Assembly: GCA_009377445.1 (NCBI GenBank)
Contig: WHUA01000009.1
Span: 114,198-178,197 of the forward strand
Reading direction: 5' to 3'
DNA: 64,000 nucleotides
Origin: Alphaproteobacteria bacterium
GTDB taxonomy: Bacteria > Pseudomonadota > Alphaproteobacteria > UBA8366
Position numbers and translations under genes: made by a program. The notes below the pieces were generated by a model. That model worked only from the letters and a program-made list of their open reading frames with translations. It ran no database searches and had not been told where the DNA came from. Positions 1 through 7,855 of this stretch are shown piece after piece (positions within the stretch are counted from its first letter, which is position 1; every line of letters begins with the position of its first letter).

Positions 1-1
1 C

Positions 2-505
2 GGCCAGTTCCCGAAGCCGGTGATCGCCGCGGTCAACGGCTACGCCATCGGCATCGGCTGCATCGTCACCTACTGCTGCGACCTGATCGTCGCGTCGGAA
101 AAGGCGGAGTGGCGGCTGACCCAGGCCGGGCTCGGCATCATGCCGGCCTACGGCGGCTCGGCGCGCCTGGCGCGCTGGGTCGGCAAGGGGCACGCGATGA
201 AGCTGGCGCTCGGCTTTCCGCTCAAGGCGGAGGAGGCCTACCGCATCGGCCTCGCGCAATGGCTCGTGCCGCACGCGCAGCTTATGGAGAAGACGATGGA
301 GGTCGCGGGCCACATCGCCTCGCTGCCGCCGCTGGCGTCCCGCATGGTGAAGGAGTCGCTGACCCACGGCCTCGACGTGCCCAACATCGCCGACGCCTCG
401 CTCACCGACCTCTACCGCTTCATGGCGCTGGAGTTCACCGAGGACAAGGCGGAGGCGCACCAGGCCTGGCGCGAAAAGCGGAAGCCGGCGTTCAAGGGGG
501 AGTGA
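2..505 (+). CDS. Enoyl-CoA hydratase/isomerase family protein (5' end outside window)
   Basis: This is the C-terminal part of a crotonase-fold enzyme, which hydrates or isomerises 2-enoyl-CoA thioesters in fatty-acid or other acyl-CoA breakdown in the cytoplasm. The frame is open to the left edge, so the gene starts upstream. The first visible residues, PKPVIAAVNGYAIGIG, match the conserved crotonase segment that forms the oxyanion hole. They are followed by the family pattern CDLIVASEKAEW and by AGLGIMPAYGGSARLARWVG, where the second glycine-rich oxyanion loop lies. The C-terminal trimerisation helices end in KPAFKGE, a normal family ending. The usual catalytic Glu position in GIMPAYGG-type loops is not clearly kept, so the exact reaction is uncertain. 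It is convergent with the dioxygenase downstream. Confidence 0.85.
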   Translation, partial: GQFPKPVIAAVNGYAIGIGCIVTYCCDLIVASEKAEWRLTQAGLGIMPAYGGSARLARWVGKGHAMKLALGFPLKAEEAYRIGLAQWLVPHAQLMEKTMEVAGHIASLPPLASRMVKESLTHGLDVPNIADASLTDLYRFMALEFTEDKAEAHQAWREKRKPAFKGE

Positions 506-518
506 GGGACCGCTGGTT

Positions 519-650
519 ACCCTCTCCGCCGGAGTGGCGGAGAGGGTGGCGCGCGAAGCGCGCCGGGTGAGGTGTCGATCGAGCTGATGGCCGTGCCAAC
601 CCCCACCTCTCCCTGGCCCTCTCCGCCCCCGAGGGGCAGAGAGGGAAGTG
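519..650. repeat. Palindromic intergenic repeat (CCCTCTCC type) between convergent genes
   Basis: Two perfect short hairpins lie back to back: an 11-bp stem at 520-530/536-546 (CCCTCTCCGCC/GGCGGAGAGGG), then a 7-bp stem at 548-554/558-564 (GGCGCGC/GCGCGCC, loop GAA). A related CCTCTCC-rich palindrome follows at about 604-645. The element fills the gap between two convergent genes, so it may stop transcription from both sides. It resembles the 52640-52743 element in design (C-rich arm facing G-rich arm). Confidence 0.7.
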
Positions 651-654
651 TGCC

Positions 655-1515
655 CTACGCCGGCGCCGTGCCCCTGAGGCACGTGCGGTGCAGCACCCGC
701 GGGAACAAAGCCGCGTCGAAGTTCTGGTCGGCGCGGTGGACGAGGCAGCGGTTGTCCCACATCAGCATGTCGCCCTTGCGCCATTTGTGGCGGTAGGTGA
801 ACCGCTCGGCTGTGGCGAATTCCTCGAGCGCGATGACCTTCGCCCGGCCCTCGTCGAAGGACATGCCGTCGAGATGGGACGCATGGCCGCCGAGGAACAG
901 GCTCTTCCGTCCCGTCTCCGGATGGGTGCGGGCCAGCGGATGGCTCATCGGCGGCGCGGCGATCCGGTCTTCCTCGGGCACCTTGTAGCCGTCCTTGTGC
1001 AGCCGCGAGTGCTCCCAGCTATGGACCACGCGCACGCCCTCCAGCGCGGCCTTCTCCGCCGCCGGCAGCGCCTCGTAGGCGGCGTACATGTTGGCGAAGC
1101 AGGTGTCGCCGCCGTTCGGCGGCATCGTCACGGCGTGCAGGAAGGTCGCCAGCGACGGCAGCGGCCGGAACGACTTGTCCGAATGCCACCCGGTCGAGCC
1201 GATCTTGCCGGCCGGCTTGCCGTCCGGCCCGAGGTTGCTCACCACGTGCAGCAGCGCGATCTCCGCGCCGCGGTTGCGGGCCATGTGCTCTTCCAGCGTG
1301 CCGAACTGCTCGGTGAAGGCGATCTGCTCCTCCTTGCCGAGAGTCTGCTCGCGGAACACCAGCACCTGATATTCGAGGAACGCATCATAGACGGCGTCGC
1401 GCGTCGCCGTGTCGAGCGGCCGGCGCAGGTCGAGGCCGACGACCTCGGCGGCCATGAGCGGCGAAAGCGGCCGAACGTCGAAAGACTGGGCTTCTGGCTT
1501 GGCGGTCATGGACAT
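655..1515 (-). CDS. TauD/TfdA family Fe(II)/2-oxoglutarate dioxygenase
   Basis: This is a cytoplasmic non-haem iron oxygenase that couples 2-oxoglutarate decarboxylation to hydroxylation of a substrate. Family members act on taurine, alkylsulfates or phenoxyacetates. The 286-residue product has the usual family length. The iron ligands are visible as H111-x-D113 (GWHSDKSF) and the distal H260 (DNRCLVHRA). The 2-oxoglutarate-binding arginines are R273 and R277 (PRVLHRTCLRG). The start ATG follows CGGAGG at a normal distance. No sulfonate transporter genes (tauABC) lie alongside, so the substrate cannot be named from context. Confidence 0.9.
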   Translation of the reverse strand: MSMTAKPEAQSFDVRPLSPLMAAEVVGLDLRRPLDTATRDAVYDAFLEYQVLVFREQTLGKEEQIAFTEQFGTLEEHMARNRGAEIALLHVVSNLGPDGKPAGKIGSTGWHSDKSFRPLPSLATFLHAVTMPPNGGDTCFANMYAAYEALPAAEKAALEGVRVVHSWEHSRLHKDGYKVPEEDRIAAPPMSHPLARTHPETGRKSLFLGGHASHLDGMSFDEGRAKVIALEEFATAERFTYRHKWRKGDMLMWDNRCLVHRADQNFDAALFPRVLHRTCLRGTAPA

Positions 1516-1588
1516 GTGGGGGAGCCTCCGGGTTGCCCCCTATTCTCGCGCTTTCCCCCGGCGGCGTCCAATCGGCGGGCCGGCCCCC

Positions 1589-2569
1589 CTACCCCACCTC
1601 CACCACGGCGTTGCCGATCAGGCGGCCGCTCTCGACCGCCTCGTGCGCCTCGACGATGCGGTCGAGCGTGAAGCGCTCGGCGATCAGGGTTTCGATCCGC
1701 CTCGCCTTCAGCATCTTCGCGAGGTCGGCCTTGGCCGCGCGCAGCACCTCCGGCGGCAGGGCGTAGACGTTGTAGAAGTACATCACCGCCTGCTTGACCC
1801 GCAGCGCGCGGGATTCGAAGGCGGCCAGCGCCTCGTCCGAGCCGTAGACGGTTATCCGGCCGGCGTAGGCCATCAGCTTGTCCAGCATCTTGCCGTTGGC
1901 GCTCAGGTTCACCTCGATGTAATGGTCGACGCCCTTGCCGCCGGTGATTTTCGCCACCGCGGCGGGGACGTCCTCGCTGCGGTAGTTGACGGTGTGGTCC
2001 GCGCCCGCTTCCCGCGCCGCCTTGGCCTTGGCGTCCGAGCTGACGCTGGCGATCACCGTCGCGCCCTTGGCCTTGGCGATCTGCACCGCGTAATGGCCGA
2101 CCGCGCCCGCGCCGCCGGTGACGAAGACCGTCTTGCCCGCAACCGGCCCGGCGACCATGACGCCGTGATAGGCGGTCAGCAGCGGCACGCCGAAGCAGGC
2201 GCCTTCATCGAAGCCGTAACCATCCGGCAGCGGCTCGGCGTCCGCGGCCGGCGCGGCCACCAGCTCGGCCGCCGTGCCGAGCGGCTTCGTCCAGTCCGTG
2301 TTGTGCAGCCAGACGCGCTCGCCGACGCGGCGCTGGTCCACGCCCGCGCCCACCGCGACGATCTCGCCCGCGCCGTCGTTGTGGACGACCACCTTGCCGA
2401 GCGACGGCCGGCCGGACGATCCGCCGCGCGTCTTCACGTCCGACGGATTGACGCCCGAGACGCGGATGCGCACCAGCACCTCGCCCTCCTTCGGGCTCGG
2501 GTCGGGAAGCTCTCCCAGCTTCAGCACCTCGCGTGCGGGTCCGGTCCGTTCGAAGTACGCAGCCTTCAT
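1589..2569 (-). CDS. NADPH:quinone reductase-like medium-chain dehydrogenase/reductase
   Basis: A 326-residue MDR-superfamily oxidoreductase, likely cytoplasmic, transferring hydride from NADPH to a quinone or enone. The N-terminal GroES-like domain opens MKAAYFERTGP and lacks the structural and catalytic cysteine pattern of zinc alcohol dehydrogenases, placing it in the zinc-free quinone-reductase branch. The Rossmann dinucleotide motif is VTGGAGAVGHYAVQIAK at about residues 149-165. The NADPH-selective region (VIASVSSDAKAKAAREAGAD) follows. It runs in the same direction as the dioxygenase, 73 bases apart. The substrate is unknown. Confidence 0.88.
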   Translation of the reverse strand: MKAAYFERTGPAREVLKLGELPDPSPKEGEVLVRIRVSGVNPSDVKTRGGSSGRPSLGKVVVHNDGAGEIVAVGAGVDQRRVGERVWLHNTDWTKPLGTAAELVAAPAADAEPLPDGYGFDEGACFGVPLLTAYHGVMVAGPVAGKTVFVTGGAGAVGHYAVQIAKAKGATVIASVSSDAKAKAAREAGADHTVNYRSEDVPAAVAKITGGKGVDHYIEVNLSANGKMLDKLMAYAGRITVYGSDEALAAFESRALRVKQAVMYFYNVYALPPEVLRAAKADLAKMLKARRIETLIAERFTLDRIVEAHEAVESGRLIGNAVVEVG

Positions 2570-2588
2570 TGTCTCGCCCTCTTTCTTT

Positions 2589-2648
2589 CGTCATGCCGCG
2601 GCTTGTCCGCGGCATCCATGGACACCGCGGACAAGCCGCAGTGTGACG
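2589..2648. repeat. Palindromic intergenic repeat (GTCATGCC...CATCCA type)
   Basis: Perfect 15-bp arms at 2598-2612 and 2625-2639 (GCGGCTTGTCCGCGG and its complement) are framed by CGTCA and TGACG. The same consensus, CGTCATGCC-(N5)-TTG-(N7)-CATCCA, recurs at 49182-49272. It lies between two genes on the same strand and could form a strong hairpin in their transcript. Confidence 0.75.
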
Positions 2649-2674
2649 AAACTATATGGCAAGATGGCGAAAAG

Positions 2675-3619
2675 TCACTCCTCCGGCGGCGGCGTGATCC
2701 CGGCCTGGGCGGTGATGATGCCGTAGTGCTGCGGGCGGCGGTGGCGGGCGAAGGCGAACATGTTCTCCTTGCCGTGCTTGCAGAGGTCGAGGTCGCAGTC
2801 GTGCACCAGTAGCTCGTCCTCCTTCGTCTTCGCCTGCTCGACGATCCGGCCGTTGGGATCGACGATGACGCTGGAGCCGATCAGGCCCGCGCCGTCCTCG
2901 ATCCCGGCCTTGGCGACGGCCACCACCCAGGTGGCGTTCTGGTACGCCCCCGCCTGGGCGGCGAGGTTGCTGTGGAAGACGCGCAGCGCCTCGCTCTCGT
3001 CGCCGCCGTTCGGGTCGTGCGCCGCCGAGTTGTAGCCGATCGTCACCAGCTCGACGCCCTGCAGGCCCATGACGCGGAAGGTTTCGGGCCAGCGGCGGTC
3101 GTTGCAGATCGCCATGCCGACGATGCCGCCGAAGGCGCGGAACACCGGAAGGCCGAGGTTGCCGTACTCGAAATAGCGCTTCTCGAGCTGCTGCCATTTG
3201 AGCGCGGGGCGGAGCTCCTCCGATCCGGGCAGGTGCACCTTGCGGTACTTGCCGGCGATTTTGCCGTCGGCCCCCACGAGCACGGCGGCGTTGTACCGGC
3301 GGATCTTCTCCTCCTCCACGGTCAGCTCGGCATAGCCGAGGTAGAATCCGATGCCGAGGCGCTTCGCCTCGTCGAACAGCGGCATCGTCTCCGGCCCCGG
3401 CATCTCGCGCTCGAAATACTCGTCGATCTCGGCCTGGCTCTCCATGAACCAGCGCGGGAAGAAGGTGGTGAGCGCCAGCTCCGGGAAGACGATCAGCTTG
3501 GCGCCCTCCGCCGCCGCCTGCCGCATCAGGGCGAGCAGCCGCTCCACCGCCTGCTTCCGCGTGTCCTTCAACTGGATCGGCCCAAGCTGGCCCGCCGCCA
3601 CCCGCAACATCCGCGCCAT
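2675..3619 (-). CDS. N-carbamoyl-D-amino acid hydrolase (nitrilase superfamily)
   Basis: This enzyme hydrolyses N-carbamoyl-D-amino acids to D-amino acids, CO2 and ammonia, the step after D-hydantoinase in hydantoin breakdown. The nitrilase catalytic triad is clear. In numbering from an upstream TTG at 3640 it is E54 (VFPELAL), K134 (KYRKVHLPG) and C179 (AICNDRRWPE). The CNDRRWPETFRVMG segment and the HxGxENMFAFARHRRP-like C-terminus are characteristic of this subfamily rather than of nitrilases or beta-ureidopropionases. I start at the ATG at 3619 (314 residues), preceded by GAGGAC; the TTG would add seven residues. No hydantoinase or racemase gene is visible nearby, so the in vivo substrate is inferred from the family. 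Confidence 0.88.
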   Translation of the reverse strand: MARMLRVAAGQLGPIQLKDTRKQAVERLLALMRQAAAEGAKLIVFPELALTTFFPRWFMESQAEIDEYFEREMPGPETMPLFDEAKRLGIGFYLGYAELTVEEEKIRRYNAAVLVGADGKIAGKYRKVHLPGSEELRPALKWQQLEKRYFEYGNLGLPVFRAFGGIVGMAICNDRRWPETFRVMGLQGVELVTIGYNSAAHDPNGGDESEALRVFHSNLAAQAGAYQNATWVVAVAKAGIEDGAGLIGSSVIVDPNGRIVEQAKTKEDELLVHDCDLDLCKHGKENMFAFARHRRPQHYGIITAQAGITPPPEE

Positions 3620-3709
3620 TCCCAAGTCCTCGTGCGTCAAAGTTCCTGAATATCAATTGTACAGCGAACCGCGATATCCGTGCCATGGCGAGCGGCCCTT
3701 CCCTCCGCA

Positions 3710-3811
3710 GCGATTGGGACAAGCGGCGTGCGTGCTTCGACAGGCTCAGCATGAGGTTTTTCTCTATGCCATGAAGATTGCCCCTCATCCTGAGCCAGTC
3801 GAAGGACGCAC
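3710..3811. repeat. Dispersed repeat copy (TTCGAC...CTCAGCATGAGG / CCTCATCCTGAG...GTCGAAG)
   Basis: An imperfect inverted repeat. One arm reads CTTCGACAGGCTCAGCATGAGG (two parts: CTTCGACAGG and CTCAGCATGAGG) and the other CCTCATCCTGAGCCAGTCGAAG, separated by about 24 bases. The whole 102-base unit, including the lead-in GCGATTGGGACAAGCGG, closely matches 58028-58153. A half copy lies at 49313-49339 and a diverged one at 60298-60398. The remaining gap from 3620 to 3973 shows no gene that I can support; the reading frames there overlap the repeat. Confidence 0.8.
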
Positions 3812-3973
3812 GACTTTCGTGCAAGATACGCAAATGTCGGCACGACGCTGGTGTCGAAGACGCAGAGCTTCTCGCAGCACCGGCGCGAGGAAAGCATTGA
3901 GCCGGACAGCCGGGCCGCATAGCATCCTAGCCAGAAATCAGAATACCGGACAAAGAACAGGCAGGAAACGACC

Positions 3974-4846
3974 ATGCGCATCGGCGTCGCGTTCCCGACG
4001 ACCGAGATCGGAACGGACCCGGCCGCCATTCGCGACTTCGCCCAGGCCGCCGAAGATCTCGGTTACGATCACATCACAATCATCGACCACGTGCTGCAGG
4101 CAGGGAAGCCGGCCGCCGACGACTGGCGCGCGTATTACAGCCGGGACAACATGTTCCACGAGCCGATGGTGACGCTGGGCTTCCTCGCGGCATCGACCCG
4201 GCGCATCGGCATAGCCACCGCGATCCTCATCCTGCCGCAGCGCCCCGCCGTGCTGGTCGCCAAGCAGGCGGCGCAGATCGACGTGCTGTCCGGCGGCCGT
4301 CTCCGCCTCGGCGTCGGGCTCGGCTGGAACGAGCTGGAGTTCGACGCGCTCGGCCAGAACTTCAAGAACCGCGGCCGGCGCATGGTCGAGCAGATCGAGC
4401 TGATGCGCGCGCTTTGGACCAACGAGCTGGTGACATTCGACGGCGAATGGCACCGCATCGCCGACGCCGGGATCAACCCGCTGCCGGTGCAGCGGCCGAT
4501 CCCGGTCTGGGTCGGCGCCTTCGCCGAGCCGGCGATCCGCCGCGCGGCGGCGGTGGCGGACGGCTGGTTCGTCAACCCGCGCGTCGACCCCGACGCCAAC
4601 GCCGCCCGTTTGATCGAGATCTTCCGCGAGGCGGCCGTGGCCGCCGGCCGCGATCCGGATCGCCTGGGCCTCGATGCGACGCTGCACCTCGGCGGGCGCG
4701 GCTCGCAGGAATGGGGCGCGCTGGCCGAAGGGTGGAAGGCGCTCGGCGTCTCGCACTGCACCGTGCGGACGATGTATTCCGGCTTCGAGACTCTTGACGA
4801 ACATCTCCAGGCGCTTAGGTCTTTCCGCACTGCCTATCCCGGCTGA
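3974..4846 (+). CDS. LLM-class F420-dependent oxidoreductase
   Basis: A luciferase-like TIM-barrel oxidoreductase of 290 residues, probably using coenzyme F420 or FMNH2 in the cytoplasm. The start MRIGVAFPTTEIGTDP, the segment AAEDLGYDHITIIDHVL, the barrel motif LSGGRLRLGVGLGWNELEF and the later PIPVWVGAFAEPAIRRAA are the usual landmarks of the TIGR03619-like group. Start ATG follows AGGAAACGACC. It stands alone between a repeat and the stator-like operon. The substrate is not predictable, and F420 use is inferred only from family membership. Confidence 0.85.
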   Translation: MRIGVAFPTTEIGTDPAAIRDFAQAAEDLGYDHITIIDHVLQAGKPAADDWRAYYSRDNMFHEPMVTLGFLAASTRRIGIATAILILPQRPAVLVAKQAAQIDVLSGGRLRLGVGLGWNELEFDALGQNFKNRGRRMVEQIELMRALWTNELVTFDGEWHRIADAGINPLPVQRPIPVWVGAFAEPAIRRAAAVADGWFVNPRVDPDANAARLIEIFREAAVAAGRDPDRLGLDATLHLGGRGSQEWGALAEGWKALGVSHCTVRTMYSGFETLDEHLQALRSFRTAYPG

Positions 4847-4875
4847 ACCCGATACCGGTTGCAACAGAGGCATCA

Positions 4876-5499
4876 ATGAGTTACCGCTATTTATTGCTGG
4901 TCCGCTTCATCTTGATAAACGCGGTCGCGGCCAGCATCGCCTGCGCCATATATTTGCAAGGCTGGCTCGATGGGATGTTCGTGGAGAACACGATCGAGTT
5001 CGTCATGCTCATCGCCGCCGTCTTCGTCTACGGGCTGGCCGTGTGCACCGCGAAGGTATGGCGCACCTGTGCCGAGATCAACGACATCCGGTCCGGCGAT
5101 CCCGCGCCCGATTCGAGGGCCGGCAAATATTTCGCCACCATCTACAGAAAGAACGAGGAGAGCCGGTCGATCGGCGCCACCGTGCTGCGCGCCAAGCTGA
5201 CGAACCGCATCACCGGCGTGCGGCATATCGCCAATACGCTGGTCCTGCTGGGCCTCATCGGCACAGTCGTGGGCTTCATCATATCGCTTTCGGCGGTGAC
5301 CCCGAATGCCTCCGATTCGGACACCATCGCCCCGGTCATCGCGCAGCTCATCAACGGCATGTCGGTCGCGCTGTATACGACGCTGATCGGCTCCCTGCTG
5401 CACATCTGGCTCGTCGTCGACCATCGCATTCTCACGACAGGCACGATCAACCTCTACTCCGCCATCATCGAGCTGGGTGAGAACCGTGGACGAGCATGA
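4876..5499 (+). CDS. MotA/TolQ/ExbB-family proton-channel-like membrane protein
   Basis: A 207-residue inner-membrane protein with four predicted membrane helices at about 7-27, 40-58, 120-141 and 157-181, separated by a cytoplasmic loop of about 60 residues. The third helix carries GLIGTVVGF (126-134), matching the TolQ/ExbB motif with its conserved channel threonine (T130). The fourth carries ALYTTLIGS (165-173), again matching the TolQ/ExbB TM3 threonine region. It overlaps the next gene by 14 bases and heads a three-gene operon. Family members use proton flow to drive TonB, TolA, flagellar or gliding machinery. No TonB, Tol or flagellar gene is adjacent, so the job is unknown. Confidence 0.8.
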   Translation: MSYRYLLLVRFILINAVAASIACAIYLQGWLDGMFVENTIEFVMLIAAVFVYGLAVCTAKVWRTCAEINDIRSGDPAPDSRAGKYFATIYRKNEESRSIGATVLRAKLTNRITGVRHIANTLVLLGLIGTVVGFIISLSAVTPNASDSDTIAPVIAQLINGMSVALYTTLIGSLLHIWLVVDHRILTTGTINLYSAIIELGENRGRA

Positions 5500-6091
5500 C
5501 GATTTCGGCGAAGGCGCCGCCGAGACCGTCTTTCGCGACGTCATCTTCCTGACCCTGGTCGGCTTCATCGCCATGGTGATCATGCTGCTGCCGCATATCA
5601 AGAAGGAGTCGTCGGAGGAAGCCAAGGATCACAAGGCGCCGGGCCAGGTCATCGTCGAGATGCAGTGGCCGCCGACGATGCCTTATGACCTCGACCTCTG
5701 GGTCAAGGCGCCCGGCGAGCAGCCGGTCGGGTTCTGGAATCAGGGCGGCATCGTCTTCAACCTGCTGCGCGACGATCTCGGCGACGAAGGCGACGCCACC
5801 AAGCAGAACTACGAAGTCTCCTACAGCCGCGGCATTCCGCAGGGCGAGTACGTCGTGAACATCCACATGTACGGGCCGCTGCCCCGCGGCGTGGTCGTCC
5901 CCGTCATCGTCACGGTCAGCACGCGCCAGGAATACGGCCATACCCGCCAGATCCTGAACAGTACCGTCCGGCTCGACCGCCGCAACCAAGAAGAGACAGC
6001 CTTCAAGTTCCGGCTCACCTCCGAAGGCGACCTGATCAAGGGCAGCGTCAGCACGCTGCGTCATCCCCTCATCACGGGTAACGCCCAATGA
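5486..6091 (+). CDS. ExbD/TolR-like anchor with periplasmic beta-rich domain (DUF2135-like)
   Basis: A 201-residue protein starting at GTG 5486; another in-frame GTG lies at 5477. The N-terminus has one membrane helix (about 16-36) reading VFRDVIFLTLVGF. It aligns with the ExbD/TolR signature PFxDVMLxLLxxF and places D18 where ExbD and TolR keep their essential proton-carrying aspartate. After a charged linker comes a probably periplasmic domain with YDLDLWVKAPGEQPVGFWNQ (67-86) and a GEYVVNIHMYG strand, like the DLDLHV-type beta-sandwich domains of DUF2135/YfaP proteins. It overlaps both neighbours. The combination implies a stator B-subunit with a new cargo-facing domain. The function is inferred, not known. 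Confidence 0.65.
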   Translation: MDEHDDFGEGAAETVFRDVIFLTLVGFIAMVIMLLPHIKKESSEEAKDHKAPGQVIVEMQWPPTMPYDLDLWVKAPGEQPVGFWNQGGIVFNLLRDDLGDEGDATKQNYEVSYSRGIPQGEYVVNIHMYGPLPRGVVVPVIVTVSTRQEYGHTRQILNSTVRLDRRNQEETAFKFRLTSEGDLIKGSVSTLRHPLITGNAQ

Positions 6092-6606
6092 ACGCATTGA
6101 TCTACGTTTTCGTCGCCACCGTCGCGGTCGCCGCGGTGCTGGCCACCCTCGCCATCTGGGCGCCGCGCGCGCCGAAGACCCGCTTCGCGGCGTTGCTGGC
6201 GACCCTGCTGTTCATCCCGCTCGGCTACGTGCAACTCGTGGAGATGCTGGCGCGGCCGAAGCCGATCAACTTCGAATGGTTCCGGCGAGATGTGGAGCAG
6301 GCGCAGATCCTGGGCGCGAGCCTCGACGAAGGCCGGGCGATCTATCTGTGGCTGCGCGTCGACAAGGATATCGAGCCGCGCTACTACGTGCTGCCCTGGA
6401 AGCAGAATGTCGCCGAGAAGCTGGAAGACCTGATCGACAACGCCGTCCGCAACAATACGACCATCATTCTCAAGGAGCCCTTCATCCGCAAGTTCATGAA
6501 GGACATGGGCGACCTGAATGCCAATATCGTGCCGCCCCCGTTGCCGCCGCAGAAGATGCCGACCCCGCCGCCGCAGATCTTCAATCCGCGCCAGGAGAAT
6601 ATCTGA
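6088..6606 (+). CDS. Membrane protein of unknown function with proline-rich tail
   Basis: A 172-residue protein not recognised as a named family. It has two membrane helices (about 4-24 and 34-53), a soluble stretch of roughly 90 residues (NFEWFRRDVEQAQILGASL onward), and a proline-rich C-terminus with PPPLPPQ and PTPPPQ runs. Its ATG overlaps the preceding stop (ATGA), so it is translationally coupled to the ExbB-like and ExbD-like genes and is probably the third part of their complex. The proline-rich tail recalls TonB's periplasmic spacer, but with two helices the tail may instead be cytoplasmic. The membrane-facing side cannot be decided from sequence alone. Confidence 0.6.
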   Translation: MNALIYVFVATVAVAAVLATLAIWAPRAPKTRFAALLATLLFIPLGYVQLVEMLARPKPINFEWFRRDVEQAQILGASLDEGRAIYLWLRVDKDIEPRYYVLPWKQNVAEKLEDLIDNAVRNNTTIILKEPFIRKFMKDMGDLNANIVPPPLPPQKMPTPPPQIFNPRQENI

Positions 6607-6724
6607 CGGCATTCCCCCGGCGGAAAATGGTGTATTATTCTCCAATCGAAACGACCTCGCCAACGATTGGACATCCGCCCCAATGCCCGCCGCCGACTTC
6701 ACCGCGCTCTGACGCCCCGCATCG

Positions 6725-7855
6725 ATGCTGCTCCTCGAACAAGATGCAAAAGAGCTGCTGGCGATACAGGGCATCCCGATTCCCGGCGCCATCCGCCTGG
6801 CGCAGGTTCCCGCGGTCGGCCCGGTCGAGGATGAAGGCAAGTCGGGCCCTTGGGTCGTCAAGCCGCAGATCCTGAGCGCCTCGGCCGCAAGCGCAGCGAG
6901 CGCGGTCATCGCGATGACGAACGCGGAAGTGGCCGCCGCAGCGGCCGCGCTGCTGAACAACACGATCGACGGCCAGACGGTCCGCTCCGTGCTCGTCGAG
7001 CGGCAGATGACGGCTCGCGGCGCCGCTTACCTGTCCTTTCGATGCGATCCGCAGAGCGCCGGAATCCGCATCGGCATCCGCGCCGGCGATGCCGCATTGC
7101 TGAGCGAGACGGTTGCGCCCGACCCCACCGCGGTCATCGCTTGCGTCAACCGCCTGTCCGCCTCCCTTCCCGTCGAGGCTCGGGCCTGCGTCGCGGAGGC
7201 GGGACGCATGCTGGCGCCGCTCTATTTCGGCTATGAAGCGGCGCTGCTGGAGATCGATCCGCTGACGATCCTGCCGGACGGGACCTGGGCCGTCGGCGAC
7301 GTCAGGCTGGCGATCGACGAGAACGCGCTGTTTCGTCATCCCGAGCTGATCTCCCTGGTGGACCGCCGCGACTACGCCTATGGCGATGTCCGCCGGCTCC
7401 GCGCCCACGGAATCGACCACCGTGTCCTGGATCCCGGCGGCACGGTTGCGGCGATTGCCGCGGGGGCCGGCCATTGCGCCTGCCTGCTGGACGAGATGAT
7501 CGCCCGCGGATTGAGGCCGCATAGCTTCATGGATGCCGGACCTGCGGCGCTCGACGGCGCGCCGGAGCGCCTGTGCGCCGCCATCGATTGGCTCGAGGAA
7601 GCCGCGCCGCTGCGATGCGTTCTTCTCGCCGCCGGCGACGGCGCCGTCGATCTGTCCGCCTTCGCCGGCCAGCTTGCGGCAGCGCTCGCCCAGAGGCCCG
7701 GTTTCGCCACGCCGATGGTTGTCCGCCTGGCCGGCGCCGGCGCCGGCGCGGCGGGCGCGATCCTGCAGCAGGCCTACGCGCATGCCGAGCTGGAGCCGGA
7801 TCTTGACGCCGCGCTCGACCGCGTCGCGGCGCACGCCGCCGGGGCGCCCGGATGA
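6725..7855 (+). CDS. Succinyl-CoA ligase beta-subunit-like protein (divergent ATP-grasp)
   Basis: A 376-residue homologue of SucC/malate-CoA ligase beta subunits. The N-terminus LLEQDAKELLAIQGIPIP matches the SucC opening. EIDPLTILPDG (176-186) and DENALFRHPEL (199-209) match the Mg-binding region (SucC EINPL and GNALFRQPDL). The C-terminal CoA-ligase domain is recognisable from AGAGH and FMDAGPA. However, the ATP-grasp loop after WVVKPQ (43-48) reads SASAASAAS instead of the family's glycine-rich GGRGKAGG, so nucleotide binding may be changed. It overlaps the next gene by ATGA and is clearly co-translated with it. Confidence 0.7.
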   Translation: MLLLEQDAKELLAIQGIPIPGAIRLAQVPAVGPVEDEGKSGPWVVKPQILSASAASAASAVIAMTNAEVAAAAAALLNNTIDGQTVRSVLVERQMTARGAAYLSFRCDPQSAGIRIGIRAGDAALLSETVAPDPTAVIACVNRLSASLPVEARACVAEAGRMLAPLYFGYEAALLEIDPLTILPDGTWAVGDVRLAIDENALFRHPELISLVDRRDYAYGDVRRLRAHGIDHRVLDPGGTVAAIAAGAGHCACLLDEMIARGLRPHSFMDAGPAALDGAPERLCAAIDWLEEAAPLRCVLLAAGDGAVDLSAFAGQLAAALAQRPGFATPMVVRLAGAGAGAAGAILQQAYAHAELEPDLDAALDRVAAHAAGAPG

